Translations under genes and position numbers: made by a program | In this document: positions 9,267-17,732 of the stretch, one piece after another | Position numbering within the stretch: the stretch's first letter is position 1 | How the letters are laid out: each line of letters begins with the position of its first letter | From: Microlunatus sp964244285 | Lineage (GTDB): Bacteria > Actinomycetota > Actinomycetes > Propionibacteriales > Propionibacteriaceae | DNA: 64,000 bases | NCBI RefSeq assembly: GCF_964244285.1 | Contig: NZ_CAXTHT010000002.1 | Location: 124,001 to 188,000, forward strand | Direction of reading: 5' to 3' | Notes under the pieces: generated by a model | Databases searched by the model: none | The model's input: only the letters and a program-made list of their open reading frames with translations | Told to the model about the DNA's origin: nothing

Positions 9267-9993
9267 GCCCAGCGCCCTCCCGGACGTAGCTGAGATCATG
9301 CACCGCGCGACCGGCCGCGACCCCGCGCGCCTCGAAGCGGGTGACCGGTCGCTCGTCCCAACGGCCGCCGGTGACCGGCTCCGGGCGCAGCATCGGCTCG
9401 GCGTCGAGCACCTCGCGCATCTGGCGGGCGTAGTCGTCCCAGTCGGTGGCCAGCCGCCAGCGGCCGCCGGGCCCGAGGCGGCCGGCGGCGAGGGCGGCGA
9501 AGCCCGGTCCGACCAGCCGGCGCTTGTGGTGGCGGGCCTTGGGCCACGGGTCGGGGAAGAAGGTCCACAGCTCGCTGACCGAGGCCTCGGGGACGAGGTG
9601 GCGCAGGCCCTCGGCCGCGTTGGCGGCGACGATACGCACGTTGCGCACCTGCTCGCGGGCGAGCGCGCCGACCAGCTGGGCCACCGCCGGGGCGTAGACC
9701 TCGAAGGCCAGGACGTCCATCCCCGGACGCGCGGCGGCCAGCGCCACCAGCGACTCACCCGTTCCCGGACCGATCTCGACCACCAGCGGGGCGGAGCGAC
9801 CGAACGCGGCCGGCAGGTCGAGGCGGGCGTCCGGGGCGATCGAGGTGCTGGTCTCCCGCTGCGGCACGTCGAGCAGGTACTCGTGGCCGTGCTGCTCCCA
9901 GGCCCGGCGCTGGTTGGGCCGCATCCTGGCGCTGCGCCGGACGTAGGAGACGACCTCGCGGTGCACCCGCTCGCGGACCTGTGGCTCGCTCAC
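9259..9993 (-). CDS. trmB: tRNA (guanine-N7-)-methyltransferase
   Basis: A 244-residue SAM enzyme that makes m7G46 in tRNA variable loops. The SAM site VEIGPGTGESL and the diagnostic FPDPWPKARHHKRRL segment are both present, and the C-terminal region has TDWDDYA. The GTG start overlaps the stop of the small upstream membrane protein gene as GTGA. The order small membrane protein, trmB, truA, RsmC-like suggests one transcript devoted mainly to RNA modification. Confidence 0.95.
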   Translation of the reverse strand: MSEPQVRERVHREVVSYVRRSARMRPNQRRAWEQHGHEYLLDVPQRETSTSIAPDARLDLPAAFGRSAPLVVEIGPGTGESLVALAAARPGMDVLAFEVYAPAVAQLVGALAREQVRNVRIVAANAAEGLRHLVPEASVSELWTFFPDPWPKARHHKRRLVGPGFAALAAGRLGPGGRWRLATDWDDYARQMREVLDAEPMLRPEPVTGGRWDERPVTRFEARGVAAGRAVHDLSYVREGAGRE

Positions 9994-10184
9994 CGGTGCC
10001 GACGCTCGTAGACCAGCAGCAGCGGACCCAGGACGGCCAGCGCGATGAGGAAGGCGAGCACGCCTGGCGCCAGCCGGTCGGTCACGCTGACGGTGACCGA
10101 GCCGGCGACTGCGCAGATCAGGGCCATGCCCCAGAGCCGCACCGTCTGGCCCAGCTCGCGCCGGGTCTTGGGGTCGAGGGCCAC
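9990..10184 (-). CDS. Small membrane protein, unknown function
   Basis: A 64-residue protein with a charged N-terminus (ALDPKTRRELGQ), two hydrophobic segments (about residues 18-34 and 41-58) and a short Arg/His-rich tail. It overlaps the trmB start by four bases and so is translated with it. I do not recognise a family. Small two-pass proteins of this layout are common in actinobacteria. The gene is probably real because of the coupling and codon use. Confidence 0.6.
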   Translation of the reverse strand: MALDPKTRRELGQTVRLWGMALICAVAGSVTVSVTDRLAPGVLAFLIALAVLGPLLLVYERRHR

Positions 10185-10206
10185 GACAACTGACCCTACC
10201 CGGAGC

Positions 10207-11067
10207 TCAGCTGGTGATGTCCTTGCTCGAGAACCGGGCCCAGGCGGCCAACCAGAAGACGCCGGCGTAGACGGCCGCGGTGATCAGCCCCCGGTAGATG
10301 TTGTCGGTGGCGATCGGGTCGCGCAGGAAGTCCCCGAACGCCGTCCACCAGTGGGTCAGCAACCAGGGGTGGAGCCAGGCCAGCTGTGAGATCGAGTCGA
10401 GAATGAACATCATCACGTTGATCAGCACGACGGCGACGGTCGCGCCGATGGGCTGCTCGGTCAGGCTGGAGACGAAGAGCCCGATCGCGCCGAGAGCGGA
10501 GAACTGCGCCGCGAGGTAGAGGCAGGTCAGCACGAGCCGGCCGAGACCGCCGGCCATCGAGGTCTGGGTGCCGGAGAAGAGCGTCATGTTGCCGCCACCG
10601 AAGAGGGCCAGCCCGACCACCACCCCGACCGCGGCCACCAGGAACGTGGCGAACAGGGCGGAGATCACGATGGCGGCGAACTTCACCGCCAGCAGCCGGG
10701 TCCGCCCGGCCGGGATCGTGAGCAGGTAGCGCAGGGTGCCGATGTTGGCCTCGCCGGCGAGGGAGTCCCCGGAAACCACGCTCACGGCCAGCGGCAGAAA
10801 CAGGGGCAGCTCCAGCGTGAGCGCCGCGAAGGCCACGAAGAGGCCGTTGCCGGTGATCGAGCTGATGAACGTCGGACCGCCGCTGCTGTCGCCCGAGACC
10901 CGGACGGCCACGGCCAGCAGGATCGGCACCACCGCCAGCACCGCGAGCCCGGCGATGTTGCGCCGCCGGCCGCCGATGATCCGCAGCTCCGAGACCAGGA
11001 AGCGCGGGGACGGACGGCGCCGGACCGGCTGGGCGGCCGGAGCGTCGAGGACCTCAGCCGCTGACAT
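10207..11067 (-). CDS. ABC-2 type transporter permease
   Basis: A 286-residue membrane protein with a cytoplasmic N-terminal tail and about six membrane segments (roughly residues 37-55, 75-95, 120-145, 160-180, 195-220 and 255-280). The Leu-Ala-Gly-Glu, G-x-LRYLLT and PAGRTRLLAVK stretch around residues 105-130 is typical of ABC-2 permeases. Its start lies 14 bases inside the 3' end of the ATPase gene, so the two are coupled. It is followed by the small membrane protein and trmB on the same strand after a short gap. Confidence 0.88.
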   Translation of the reverse strand: MSAAEVLDAPAAQPVRRRPSPRFLVSELRIIGGRRRNIAGLAVLAVVPILLAVAVRVSGDSSGGPTFISSITGNGLFVAFAALTLELPLFLPLAVSVVSGDSLAGEANIGTLRYLLTIPAGRTRLLAVKFAAIVISALFATFLVAAVGVVVGLALFGGGNMTLFSGTQTSMAGGLGRLVLTCLYLAAQFSALGAIGLFVSSLTEQPIGATVAVVLINVMMFILDSISQLAWLHPWLLTHWWTAFGDFLRDPIATDNIYRGLITAAVYAGVFWLAAWARFSSKDITS

Positions 11068-11983
11068 CGAAACCTTCTCCGGTCAGGGACACGAACACGT
11101 CCTCCAGGCTGGGCCGCTGCACGGTGAAGCCGAGCACGGCGATGTTGTCGTCCACCAGGTTGGGCACGATCTTGGCCACCTCGACGTCCCCGAGGACCCC
11201 GGTCGCCCGGTCCTGAGCGGTGGTCACGTCGGTGAGCCCGAGCTGACGCAACACCCGGGCGGCGTCGTCCGGCCGGTCGGTGTCGACGAGGACCGTCTGG
11301 ACCGTCCCGGACTCGAGCTCGGCGATGGAGCCCTGGGAGACCAGGTGCCCCTCGAACATGACGCCGATGTGGGTGCTCATCTGGGCCACCTCGGCCAGCA
11401 GGTGGCTGGAGACCAGCACGGTGGCCCCGCCGGCGGCCAGGTCGCCGATCAGGTGCCGGACCTCGCGGGTGCCCTGGGGGTCCAGGCCGTTGGTGGGCTC
11501 GTCCAGCACCAGCAGGTCCCGCGGCATCAGCAGCGCGTTGGCGATGGCCAGCCGCTGCCTCATGCCCAACGAGTACGCCCGGTAGCGCTTGGTGGCCGCG
11601 GCCAGCAGGCCGACCCGGTCCAGGGCCGCATCCACCCGGGCCGCCGAGGTGCGGGCGTCGCTGTGCCGGTCGGCGGCGTCGAGCCGGGCGAGATTCGCGC
11701 GGCCGGACAGGTACGGGTGGAAGGCCGGTCCCTCGACCAGCGCCCCGACGCGTCGCAGCACCTCACCGGACTGCTCGGGCATCGGCAGGCCGAGGACGCT
11801 GATCTCTCCGGCCGTCGGGCTGATCAGTCCGAGCAGCATCCGGATGGTGGTGGTCTTGCCGGAGCCGTTGGGCCCGAGGAAGCCGTAGACCGCGCCGGCC
11901 GGGACCACGAGGTCCACGGAGTCGACTGCGGTCTGGGCCCGGAAGCGCTTGGTCAGGCCCCGGGTGACGACGGGGTCGCTCAC
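11054..11983 (-). CDS. ABC transporter ATP-binding protein (ABC-2 exporter)
   Basis: A 309-residue ATPase with Walker A GPNGSGKTTT, Walker B LLVLDEPTNGLDP and H-loop SSHLL. Its signature is the variant YSLGMRQRL common in ABC-2 exporters. A C-terminal regulatory extension of about 90 residues follows. The GTG start lies 7 bases after the stop of the LolA-like gene, so LolA-like protein, ATPase and permease form an operon. The secreted partner suggests a role at the envelope. Antibiotic or peptide resistance is another common use of this arrangement. Confidence 0.9.
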   Translation of the reverse strand: MSDPVVTRGLTKRFRAQTAVDSVDLVVPAGAVYGFLGPNGSGKTTTIRMLLGLISPTAGEISVLGLPMPEQSGEVLRRVGALVEGPAFHPYLSGRANLARLDAADRHSDARTSAARVDAALDRVGLLAAATKRYRAYSLGMRQRLAIANALLMPRDLLVLDEPTNGLDPQGTREVRHLIGDLAAGGATVLVSSHLLAEVAQMSTHIGVMFEGHLVSQGSIAELESGTVQTVLVDTDRPDDAARVLRQLGLTDVTTAQDRATGVLGDVEVAKIVPNLVDDNIAVLGFTVQRPSLEDVFVSLTGEGFDVSG

Positions 11984-11990
11984 GCCGACC

Positions 11991-13082
11991 TTATTTCGCC
12001 AGCGCGTCGTAGAGCAGTGAGGCCTCGACGGCGCCGACGGCGATCCGGCCGTCGTCGGTGACCACCGCGGAGAAGGCCTTGCCGGTGAAGAGGTGGCCGG
12101 AGCCCCAGCTGCCCGAGACCTTCGGGAGGGCGTTCAGCACGCTCGTGACCTGGCTCGAGCTGGTGGCGTCCGCCGGCAGCTTTGTGACCACGACCGACGT
12201 CCAGCCCGTGCCCACCGTGGTGGTGGCGGCCTTGGCGTCGGCGGCCTTCTTCTCGGCGGCCTTCTTGTCGGACGCGCTGGGCGCCTTGGGTGCCGTGACC
12301 TTGCCCTCGGTGACCTTGGCCCCGGGCGGCGGGGTGAAGTCGAATTGGGTGGAGTCGGGGACGCCGAAGTCGACCGAGCTGTAGGCGACGTCGAAGACGG
12401 TGGTGCCGCCCTTGGCGATGGCCTCGACCTCCAGCGGCACCGAGGTCTTCTCATCGACGGCGATCCGCACCGACTCCAAGGTCGAGCGGGTGTCCTTCGG
12501 GGCCAGAACCAGCTCGTAGACCGTACGACCGGCGACCGGCTGACCGTCGACGACGCTGACGTCGGTGGTGTCCCCGACGGCGGCGAGGGCCTGCTGTGCT
12601 GCCTGCTGTGGGGTGGTCGGCACATCGGGGGAGACCGGGGCCTTGTCCGTGCTGTCCCCCGCGGGCAGCGTCCGGTGGGTGGCTGCGTTCGCCTCGCTCG
12701 ACCAGGTCCAGACGTCCGAGCCGTTGCGGATCACGTCGGTCGCGGCCAGGTTGTCGAGCACCTCGAGCCGGGCCTTGTCCTCACCCGAGGTCCAGACCTT
12801 CAACGTGTGGGTGCCCGAGAGCAGCGAGGTGAGCTCCTGGGTGCTCGCGCTACCGCTCGAGGGCAGCGACGGCAGACCGAGGTCCGCGGTCTGCACGACG
12901 GTGCCGGAGAGCCCGTCGACCTTCGCGTTCGCGACGTCGACCAGCAGCTGCTCGGGCGACTTGGTCGGCAGGGTCGGGTCGGCGTTCGCGGTGGTGGCCA
13001 GCACGCCCGTCCCGCCGACCACGGCCAGCAGGGCCAGCGGGGCGGCCCAGCGCAGGGCGGGACGACGCTCGAAGATGCTCAT
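11991..13082 (-). CDS. LolA/MucB-like secreted protein
   Basis: This protein of 363 residues carries an N-terminal signal peptide (MSIFERRPALRW, a hydrophobic run, then ANADP). An in-frame ATG at 13091 would add three residues. I prefer 13082 for ribosome-site spacing. The body matches the actinobacterial LolA-like fold (outer-membrane lipoprotein carrier relatives, also seen in RseB/MucB), with WTWSSEANAATHR and PLEVEAIAKGG segments. The Ala/Lys-rich linker near residues 265-290 separates a small domain ending in TDDGRIAVGAVEASLLYDAL. It heads an ABC-2 operon and is divergent from a two-component system. A role in envelope sensing or lipid handling is inference. Confidence 0.8.
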   Translation of the reverse strand: MSIFERRPALRWAAPLALLAVVGGTGVLATTANADPTLPTKSPEQLLVDVANAKVDGLSGTVVQTADLGLPSLPSSGSASTQELTSLLSGTHTLKVWTSGEDKARLEVLDNLAATDVIRNGSDVWTWSSEANAATHRTLPAGDSTDKAPVSPDVPTTPQQAAQQALAAVGDTTDVSVVDGQPVAGRTVYELVLAPKDTRSTLESVRIAVDEKTSVPLEVEAIAKGGTTVFDVAYSSVDFGVPDSTQFDFTPPPGAKVTEGKVTAPKAPSASDKKAAEKKAADAKAATTTVGTGWTSVVVTKLPADATSSSQVTSVLNALPKVSGSWGSGHLFTGKAFSAVVTDDGRIAVGAVEASLLYDALAK

Positions 13083-13165
13083 GGGCCTCATTCTTCCCGC
13101 TGCCCGCTGTGGGAACGCTGAGGCTTGGAGGGCCCGCCCGGCGACGCCCGTGCCAGGCTGGGAGG

Positions 13166-13822
13166 GTGCGGGTGCTGCTGGTCGACGACGAGGAGCGGAT
13201 GGTCGCCGCCCTGCGCCGGGGCCTGGTGGCTGAGGGCTTCGCCGTGGACACCGCCGCCACCGGCACTGACGGCCTCCGGCAGGCCCGGTCGGGCGACTTC
13301 GACGTGGTCGTGCTCGACGTGATGCTGCCCGGCCTGTCCGGTTACGAGGTGGTGCGGCGGCTGCGCGCGGACGGGAACTGGGTACCGGTGCTGATGCTCT
13401 CGGCCAAGGACGGGGAGCACGACCAGGCCGACGCCCTGGACGACGGCGCCGACGACTGGCTGACCAAGCCCTTCTCCTTCGTCGTGCTGCTCGCTCACCT
13501 CCGGGCTCTGCTGCGTCGCGGCCGGCCGCCCCGGCCGTCGGTGCTGGTGGCCGGTGACCTGCGGCTCGACCCGGCCAGCCGGGAGGTCTTCGTCGCCACC
13601 GAGCCGGTGGACCTGACCCCGCGGGAGTTCCTGCTGCTGGAGTACCTGATCCACCGCGCCGGCGAGGCGGTCAGCAAGGACGAGCTGCTCGAGCACGTCT
13701 GGGACCGGGCGGCCGAGGTGGCGCCCAACGTCGTGGAGGTCTACGCCGGCTACCTGCGCCGCAAGATCGGCAGCGATCGGCTGGTCACCGTCCGCGGGGT
13801 CGGCTACCGGCTCGTCGCGTGA
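13166..13822 (+). CDS. OmpR-family response regulator
   Basis: A 218-residue DNA-binding regulator. The receiver domain has the acidic pair Asp7-Asp8, phosphoacceptor Asp51 in VVLDVMLPG and Lys101 in LTKPFS. The C-terminal winged helix ends in the usual VRGVGYRL. The GTG at 13166 or the one at 13172 may be the start, as the GGGAGG site suits 13172 better. The stop overlaps the kinase start as GTGA. The 74-110 bp divergent region shared with the LolA-like/ABC operon suggests that operon is a target. Confidence 0.93.
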   Translation: MRVLLVDDEERMVAALRRGLVAEGFAVDTAATGTDGLRQARSGDFDVVVLDVMLPGLSGYEVVRRLRADGNWVPVLMLSAKDGEHDQADALDDGADDWLTKPFSFVVLLAHLRALLRRGRPPRPSVLVAGDLRLDPASREVFVATEPVDLTPREFLLLEYLIHRAGEAVSKDELLEHVWDRAAEVAPNVVEVYAGYLRRKIGSDRLVTVRGVGYRLVA

Positions 13823-15219
13823 GCAGGCCGAAGCGCGACGGGGGTAGGAGTCCGGGAGAGGGAGGGCGGCGCCCCCTGACGTTGCGGGCCCGGTTGATGC
13901 TGATCGGCCTGGGCGGGGTGACGGCGGCGTTGCTGGTGGGCGGGTCGGCCTTCTACGCCGCGCTCACCTTCGCCGTCGACCGCACCCTGGACAACGAGGC
14001 CCTGGCCAGCGCGCACGAGGTGGCTGCCCTCGTCGACGCGGGTCAGCTGCCCAATCCGGTGCCGGTCTCCGGAGCGCAGGTGGTGCAGGTGGTCGACGCC
14101 GAGCACCGCGTCGTCGGCGGCTCGGTCACCGCCGACCGGCTGACCCCGCTGCTGCGGCGCGACGAGCTGGCCACGGCGCTCGCTGGGGCGGCGGTGGTGG
14201 TGCCCGGCTCACGGGCGGCGCTGTCCACCCCGCTACGGGTCCGGGCCGTGACCGCCGGTCCCGCGGACGCGCGGGTCAGCGTCTTGGTGGCGCTGCCGGT
14301 CGGGGACGTGCTGGCCAGCCGGGCGGCGCTGCGCCGCGGGCTGCTGATCGTGTTCCCGCTGGTGCTGGCGGTGATGGCTGCGGTCGCCTGGCGGGTGATC
14401 GGCTCGACGCTGCGGCCCGTCGAGCAGCTGCGGGCCGACGCCGAGCGGATCAGTGGCGCCAGCCGAGCGGAACGGTTGGCCGTCCCTGCCGCCAGCGACG
14501 AGGTCCGCGCCCTGGCCGTCACCCTGAACTCCATGCTCGACCGGCTCGCCGCGGCCCGGGCCCGGCAGCGTTCCTTCGTCGCCGACGCGGCTCACGAGCT
14601 GCGCAGCCCGCTGACCAGCATCCGGACGCAGCTGGAGGTGGCCGAGCGGCTGGGCGAGGGTGGCTCGCTGCCGGCCGAGCTGCTGCTCGACGTCGAGCGG
14701 CTGACCCGGCTGGTGGAAGACCTGCTGCTGCTGGCCCGGGTCGACGCCGACACCCGAGGGCCGGCACGCCGGGACCTGGTCGAGGTCGCCGGGCTGCTCG
14801 CCGTGGTGGCGGCCGACCACACCGGGTCCCGCGTCCCGCTCCGCGTCCGCTGCGAGGGGTCGCCGCAGGTCGTGGGCGACCGGGACGAGCTCCGCCGGGC
14901 GGTCAAGAACCTGGTGGACAACGCCGTCCGGCATGCCGGCTCGGCCGTCGAGCTCGCGGGGTTCGTCGAGCATCACCAGGTGCGCATCGTGGTCCTCGAC
15001 GACGGTCCGGGGCTGAGCACCGACGAGCGGGAACGTGTCTTCGAGCGCTTCACCCGGCTGGACGACGCCCGCGGGCGCAGCCAGGGCGGCACCGGCCTGG
15101 GGCTGCCGATCGCGCGTGAGCTGGTGGCCCGGGCCGGCGGCACGCTCACCTTGACCGACGCCCCGCCACCGTGGTCCCTGCAGGCGGTGGTGGCCCTCCC
15201 CGTGGCCGCCGCGGAGTGA
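13819..15219 (+). CDS. Sensor histidine kinase
   Basis: A 466-residue membrane kinase with transmembrane segments near residues 24-48 and 172-194, enclosing an extracytoplasmic sensor of about 125 residues. A HAMP linker follows, then the dimerisation helix with His259 in DAAHELRSPLTS. The ATPase domain has the N box NLVDNAVRHA, G1 DDGPGL and G2 GGTGLGLPIA. It is coupled to the response regulator and phosphorylates it by inference. The layout is like TcrY/CseC-type kinases. The signal is unknown. Confidence 0.93.
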   Translation: MSRPKRDGGRSPGEGGRRPLTLRARLMLIGLGGVTAALLVGGSAFYAALTFAVDRTLDNEALASAHEVAALVDAGQLPNPVPVSGAQVVQVVDAEHRVVGGSVTADRLTPLLRRDELATALAGAAVVVPGSRAALSTPLRVRAVTAGPADARVSVLVALPVGDVLASRAALRRGLLIVFPLVLAVMAAVAWRVIGSTLRPVEQLRADAERISGASRAERLAVPAASDEVRALAVTLNSMLDRLAAARARQRSFVADAAHELRSPLTSIRTQLEVAERLGEGGSLPAELLLDVERLTRLVEDLLLLARVDADTRGPARRDLVEVAGLLAVVAADHTGSRVPLRVRCEGSPQVVGDRDELRRAVKNLVDNAVRHAGSAVELAGFVEHHQVRIVVLDDGPGLSTDERERVFERFTRLDDARGRSQGGTGLGLPIARELVARAGGTLTLTDAPPPWSLQAVVALPVAAAE

Positions 15220-15260
15220 TCTCGGTCACGGCGGGGCGTCCCAGGCGTATCAGGAGCCTC

Positions 15261-15290
15261 GCTGGCACTCTCCCCCTCTTGTGTGCCAGC
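15261..15290. promoter_or_regulatory. CIRCE-like inverted repeat
   Basis: The arms GCTGGCACTC and GTGTGCCAGC are perfect apart from one position and are separated by TCCCCCTCTT. They are almost the same as the second CIRCE operator before groES in this window (TTGGCACTC, TCCCCCGGA, GTGTGCCAA), but the spacer is 10 instead of 9. It lies about 90 bp before an unknown gene. Confidence 0.5.
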
Positions 15291-15381
15291 GTCTGGCTGC
15301 GGACGATGAGCGCACCGCCACCGTGTGCAGCTCGTCGAAGAGTTCGGCGGCCCTGCCCACTCCTGCTCCAGGAGGTACGCC

Positions 15382-15909
15382 ATGGATGGTCGTCCGCGAG
15401 CGGTCGAGGTCGCCCCGCTGCAGTCCGACGGGTCGCTGTACGGCTTCCTGCTGATCGGGCGGTGGCCCCAGGACACCGTCGAGTGGGCCAAGTTCCTGGT
15501 GCTTGCGGTGCAGATGGCCGCCGTCCCTGGCCTGTTGCCCGTCAGCACCGTCTTCCGGGTCCGCGAGGAGCTTCCGGAGGACCCCCAGGCCGGCGCGGTG
15601 GGCCTCGTGGTCGCCGAGGGGTCGCTGCTGGGGGACAACCCGCTCAAGCCCGGCCTCTTCGCCGCCGCCCAGCCGCCGGGACTGCTGGTGCTGCACCCGC
15701 CGTCGAGCACGTTGGCCTCGGTGCCCGAGTACGAGACGGCGTCCGGTTGCGTCTTCCTGCCCGGCCTGCCGCACCTCGGGCTGGAGCACCGCGCCGCCTG
15801 GGTGGAGGCCGACGTCGACGGGACGGTGACCCAGCTGGTGAGCCGGACCGGCATCAACCCGCAGAGCTATGCCGACACCGCCGCCCTGGCGATGCTGCTC
15901 GCCGCCTGA
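15382..15909 (+). CDS. Protein of unknown function
   Basis: A 175-residue soluble protein that I do not recognise. The ATG at 15382 has an ideal AGGAGG site six bases upstream. It has no signal peptide or long hydrophobic helix, and contains several Gly/Pro-rich strands (GSLYGFLLIGRWP, GLLVLHPPSS, GCVFLPGLPHLG), so a beta-rich fold is likely. The C-terminus ends in a helix, ADTAALAMLLAA. Upstream is a CIRCE-like inverted repeat, and downstream a hairpin separates it from the ABC-F gene. Heat-shock control is a hypothesis from the repeat only. Confidence 0.65.
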   Translation: MDGRPRAVEVAPLQSDGSLYGFLLIGRWPQDTVEWAKFLVLAVQMAAVPGLLPVSTVFRVREELPEDPQAGAVGLVVAEGSLLGDNPLKPGLFAAAQPPGLLVLHPPSSTLASVPEYETASGCVFLPGLPHLGLEHRAAWVEADVDGTVTQLVSRTGINPQSYADTAALAMLLAA

Positions 15910-15911
15910 AA

Positions 15912-15961
15912 CCGAGTTGTCAGCAGGTGGGGGTGCTGTAGCACCCTGAGACCCTGACTCG
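15912..15961 (+). terminator. Hairpin downstream of the unknown gene
   Basis: An inner stem GGGTGCT/AGCACCC (15931-15946) is enclosed by CCGAGTTGTCAG and CTGACTCGG with a bulge. The outer arm CCGAGTTGTCAG reappears in the hairpin after guaB. Confidence 0.55.
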
Positions 15962-15981
15962 GAAGAGGGAGGGCGGACGGC

Positions 15982-17727
15982 ATGGGCCACGTCGACCTGT
16001 CGGCCATCGGCTACCACCTGCCGGACGGCCGTGTGCTGCTGGACGACGTCTCGTTCCGGGTGGGGGAGGGCGCCGTCGTCGCTCTCGTCGGCCCGAACGG
16101 GTCGGGGAAGACCACCCTGCTGCGGATCATCGCCGGCGACCTGGACCCGACCAGCGGCACGCTGTCCCGCAGCGGCGGGCTGGGCGTGATGCGGCAGTTC
16201 ATCGGCAGCATCCGCGATGCGAGCCAGCTACGGCCTGGGGGGACGACCCCCCAGGCCACCCGGGGCTCCGCCAGTGTGAGGGACCTGCTGCTCTCGCTGA
16301 CCTCGTCCCGGTTGCAGGAGGCCGCCGCCGCGGTCGACGCGCTCGAGCTGGCCCTGATGGAGGACGACTCCGAGGGCGTCCAGATGGCCTACGCCCAGGC
16401 GCTGGCCGACTACGGCGACGCCGGCGGCTACGACGCCGAGGTCACCTTCGACGCCTGCTGCACCGAGGCGCTCGGGGTCTCCTACGACCGGGTGCGCTGG
16501 CGTGAGGTCGCCACCCTGTCCGGCGGGGAGCAGAAGCGGCTGGCCCTGGAGGCGTTGCTCCGCGGTCCCGATGAGGTGCTGCTGCTCGACGAGCCCGACA
16601 ACTACCTCGACGTCCCGGGGAAGCGCTGGCTGGAGGCGCAGCTGGCCGCCACCCAGAAGTCGGTGCTGCTGGTCAGCCACGACCGCGAGCTGCTGGCCCA
16701 GGCGGCGACCAGCGTCGCCGTACTCGAGCTCGGGGCGGCCGGCAACAGCGCCTGGGTGCACGGCAAGGGCTTCGCCAGCCTCGCCGAGGCCCGTCGGGCC
16801 CGGTTCGCCCGCTTCGAGGAGCTGCGCCGACGCTGGGACGAGGAGCACCAGAAGATCATCGACCTGGTCCAGATGTACAAGGTCAAGGCCAAGTACAACG
16901 ACGGCCTCGCCTCCCGCTACAAGGCGGCGCAGACCCGGCTGGCCAAGTTCGAGGAGGCCGGGCCGCCCGAGGCCGTGCCGTTGGAGCAGCGGGTCTCGAT
17001 GCGGCTCGGCGGCGGCCGGACCGGCAAGCGGGCCATCGTGGTCACCGACCTCGAGCTGACCGGGCTGATGAAGCCCTTCGACGCCGAGATCTGGTTCGGC
17101 GACCGGGTTGCGGTGCTGGGGTCGAACGGGTCGGGCAAGTCGCACTTCCTGCGGCTGCTGGCTCGTGGCGGTTCCGATCCCGACCTCGAGCACCGTCCGG
17201 TCGACAGTCTGGAGATCGCCCCGGTGGCCCACACCGGCAGCGCCCGGCTCGGCGCCCGGGTCCGTCCCGGCTGGTTCGCCCAGACCCACCAGCACCCCGA
17301 GCTGCTGGGCCGGACGTTGCTCGAGATCCTGCACCGCGGGGACACCTCGGCGAACAGGCTGGGTCGCGAGGGGATGGGCCGTGAGCTCGCCTCCCGCAAG
17401 CTCGACCGCTACGAGCTCGCCCAGGCAGCCGAACAGCGGTTCGAGTCGCTGTCGGGCGGTCAGCAGGCGCGGTTCCAGATCCTGCTGCTCGAGCTGTCCG
17501 GGGCGACCCTGCTGCTGCTGGACGAGCCCACCGACAACCTCGACCTCGAGTCGGCCGAGGCGCTCGAGCAGGGGATGGCCGCGTTCGAGGGCACCATCGT
17601 GACCGTCACCCACGACCGGTGGTTCGCCCGCGGCTTCGACCGGTTCCTGGTCTTCGGCTCCGACGGCAGCGTCTATGAGTCCGACGAGCCGGTCTGGGAC
17701 GAGCGCCGGGTCGAACGCGCCCGCTGA
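15982..17727 (+). CDS. ABC-F family ATPase (ribosome-associated type)
   Basis: This 581-residue protein has two nucleotide-binding domains and no membrane segments. The first domain has GPNGSGKTT, LSGGEQKRL and LLLDEPDNYLD. The second has GSNGSGKSH, LSGGQQARF and LLLDEPTDNLD, with H-loops SHDRE and THDRW. An inter-domain linker rich in Arg/Lys (about residues 265-330) matches the P-site tRNA-interaction motif region. ABC-F proteins act on the ribosome as translation factors or antibiotic-protection factors. Which applies here cannot be told. The ATG has GGAAGAGGGAGGG upstream. The gene ends 5 bases from the convergent adaptor gene. Confidence 0.9.
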   Translation: MGHVDLSAIGYHLPDGRVLLDDVSFRVGEGAVVALVGPNGSGKTTLLRIIAGDLDPTSGTLSRSGGLGVMRQFIGSIRDASQLRPGGTTPQATRGSASVRDLLLSLTSSRLQEAAAAVDALELALMEDDSEGVQMAYAQALADYGDAGGYDAEVTFDACCTEALGVSYDRVRWREVATLSGGEQKRLALEALLRGPDEVLLLDEPDNYLDVPGKRWLEAQLAATQKSVLLVSHDRELLAQAATSVAVLELGAAGNSAWVHGKGFASLAEARRARFARFEELRRRWDEEHQKIIDLVQMYKVKAKYNDGLASRYKAAQTRLAKFEEAGPPEAVPLEQRVSMRLGGGRTGKRAIVVTDLELTGLMKPFDAEIWFGDRVAVLGSNGSGKSHFLRLLARGGSDPDLEHRPVDSLEIAPVAHTGSARLGARVRPGWFAQTHQHPELLGRTLLEILHRGDTSANRLGREGMGRELASRKLDRYELAQAAEQRFESLSGGQQARFQILLLELSGATLLLLDEPTDNLDLESAEALEQGMAAFEGTIVTVTHDRWFARGFDRFLVFGSDGSVYESDEPVWDERRVERAR

Positions 17728-17732
17728 CCGGC

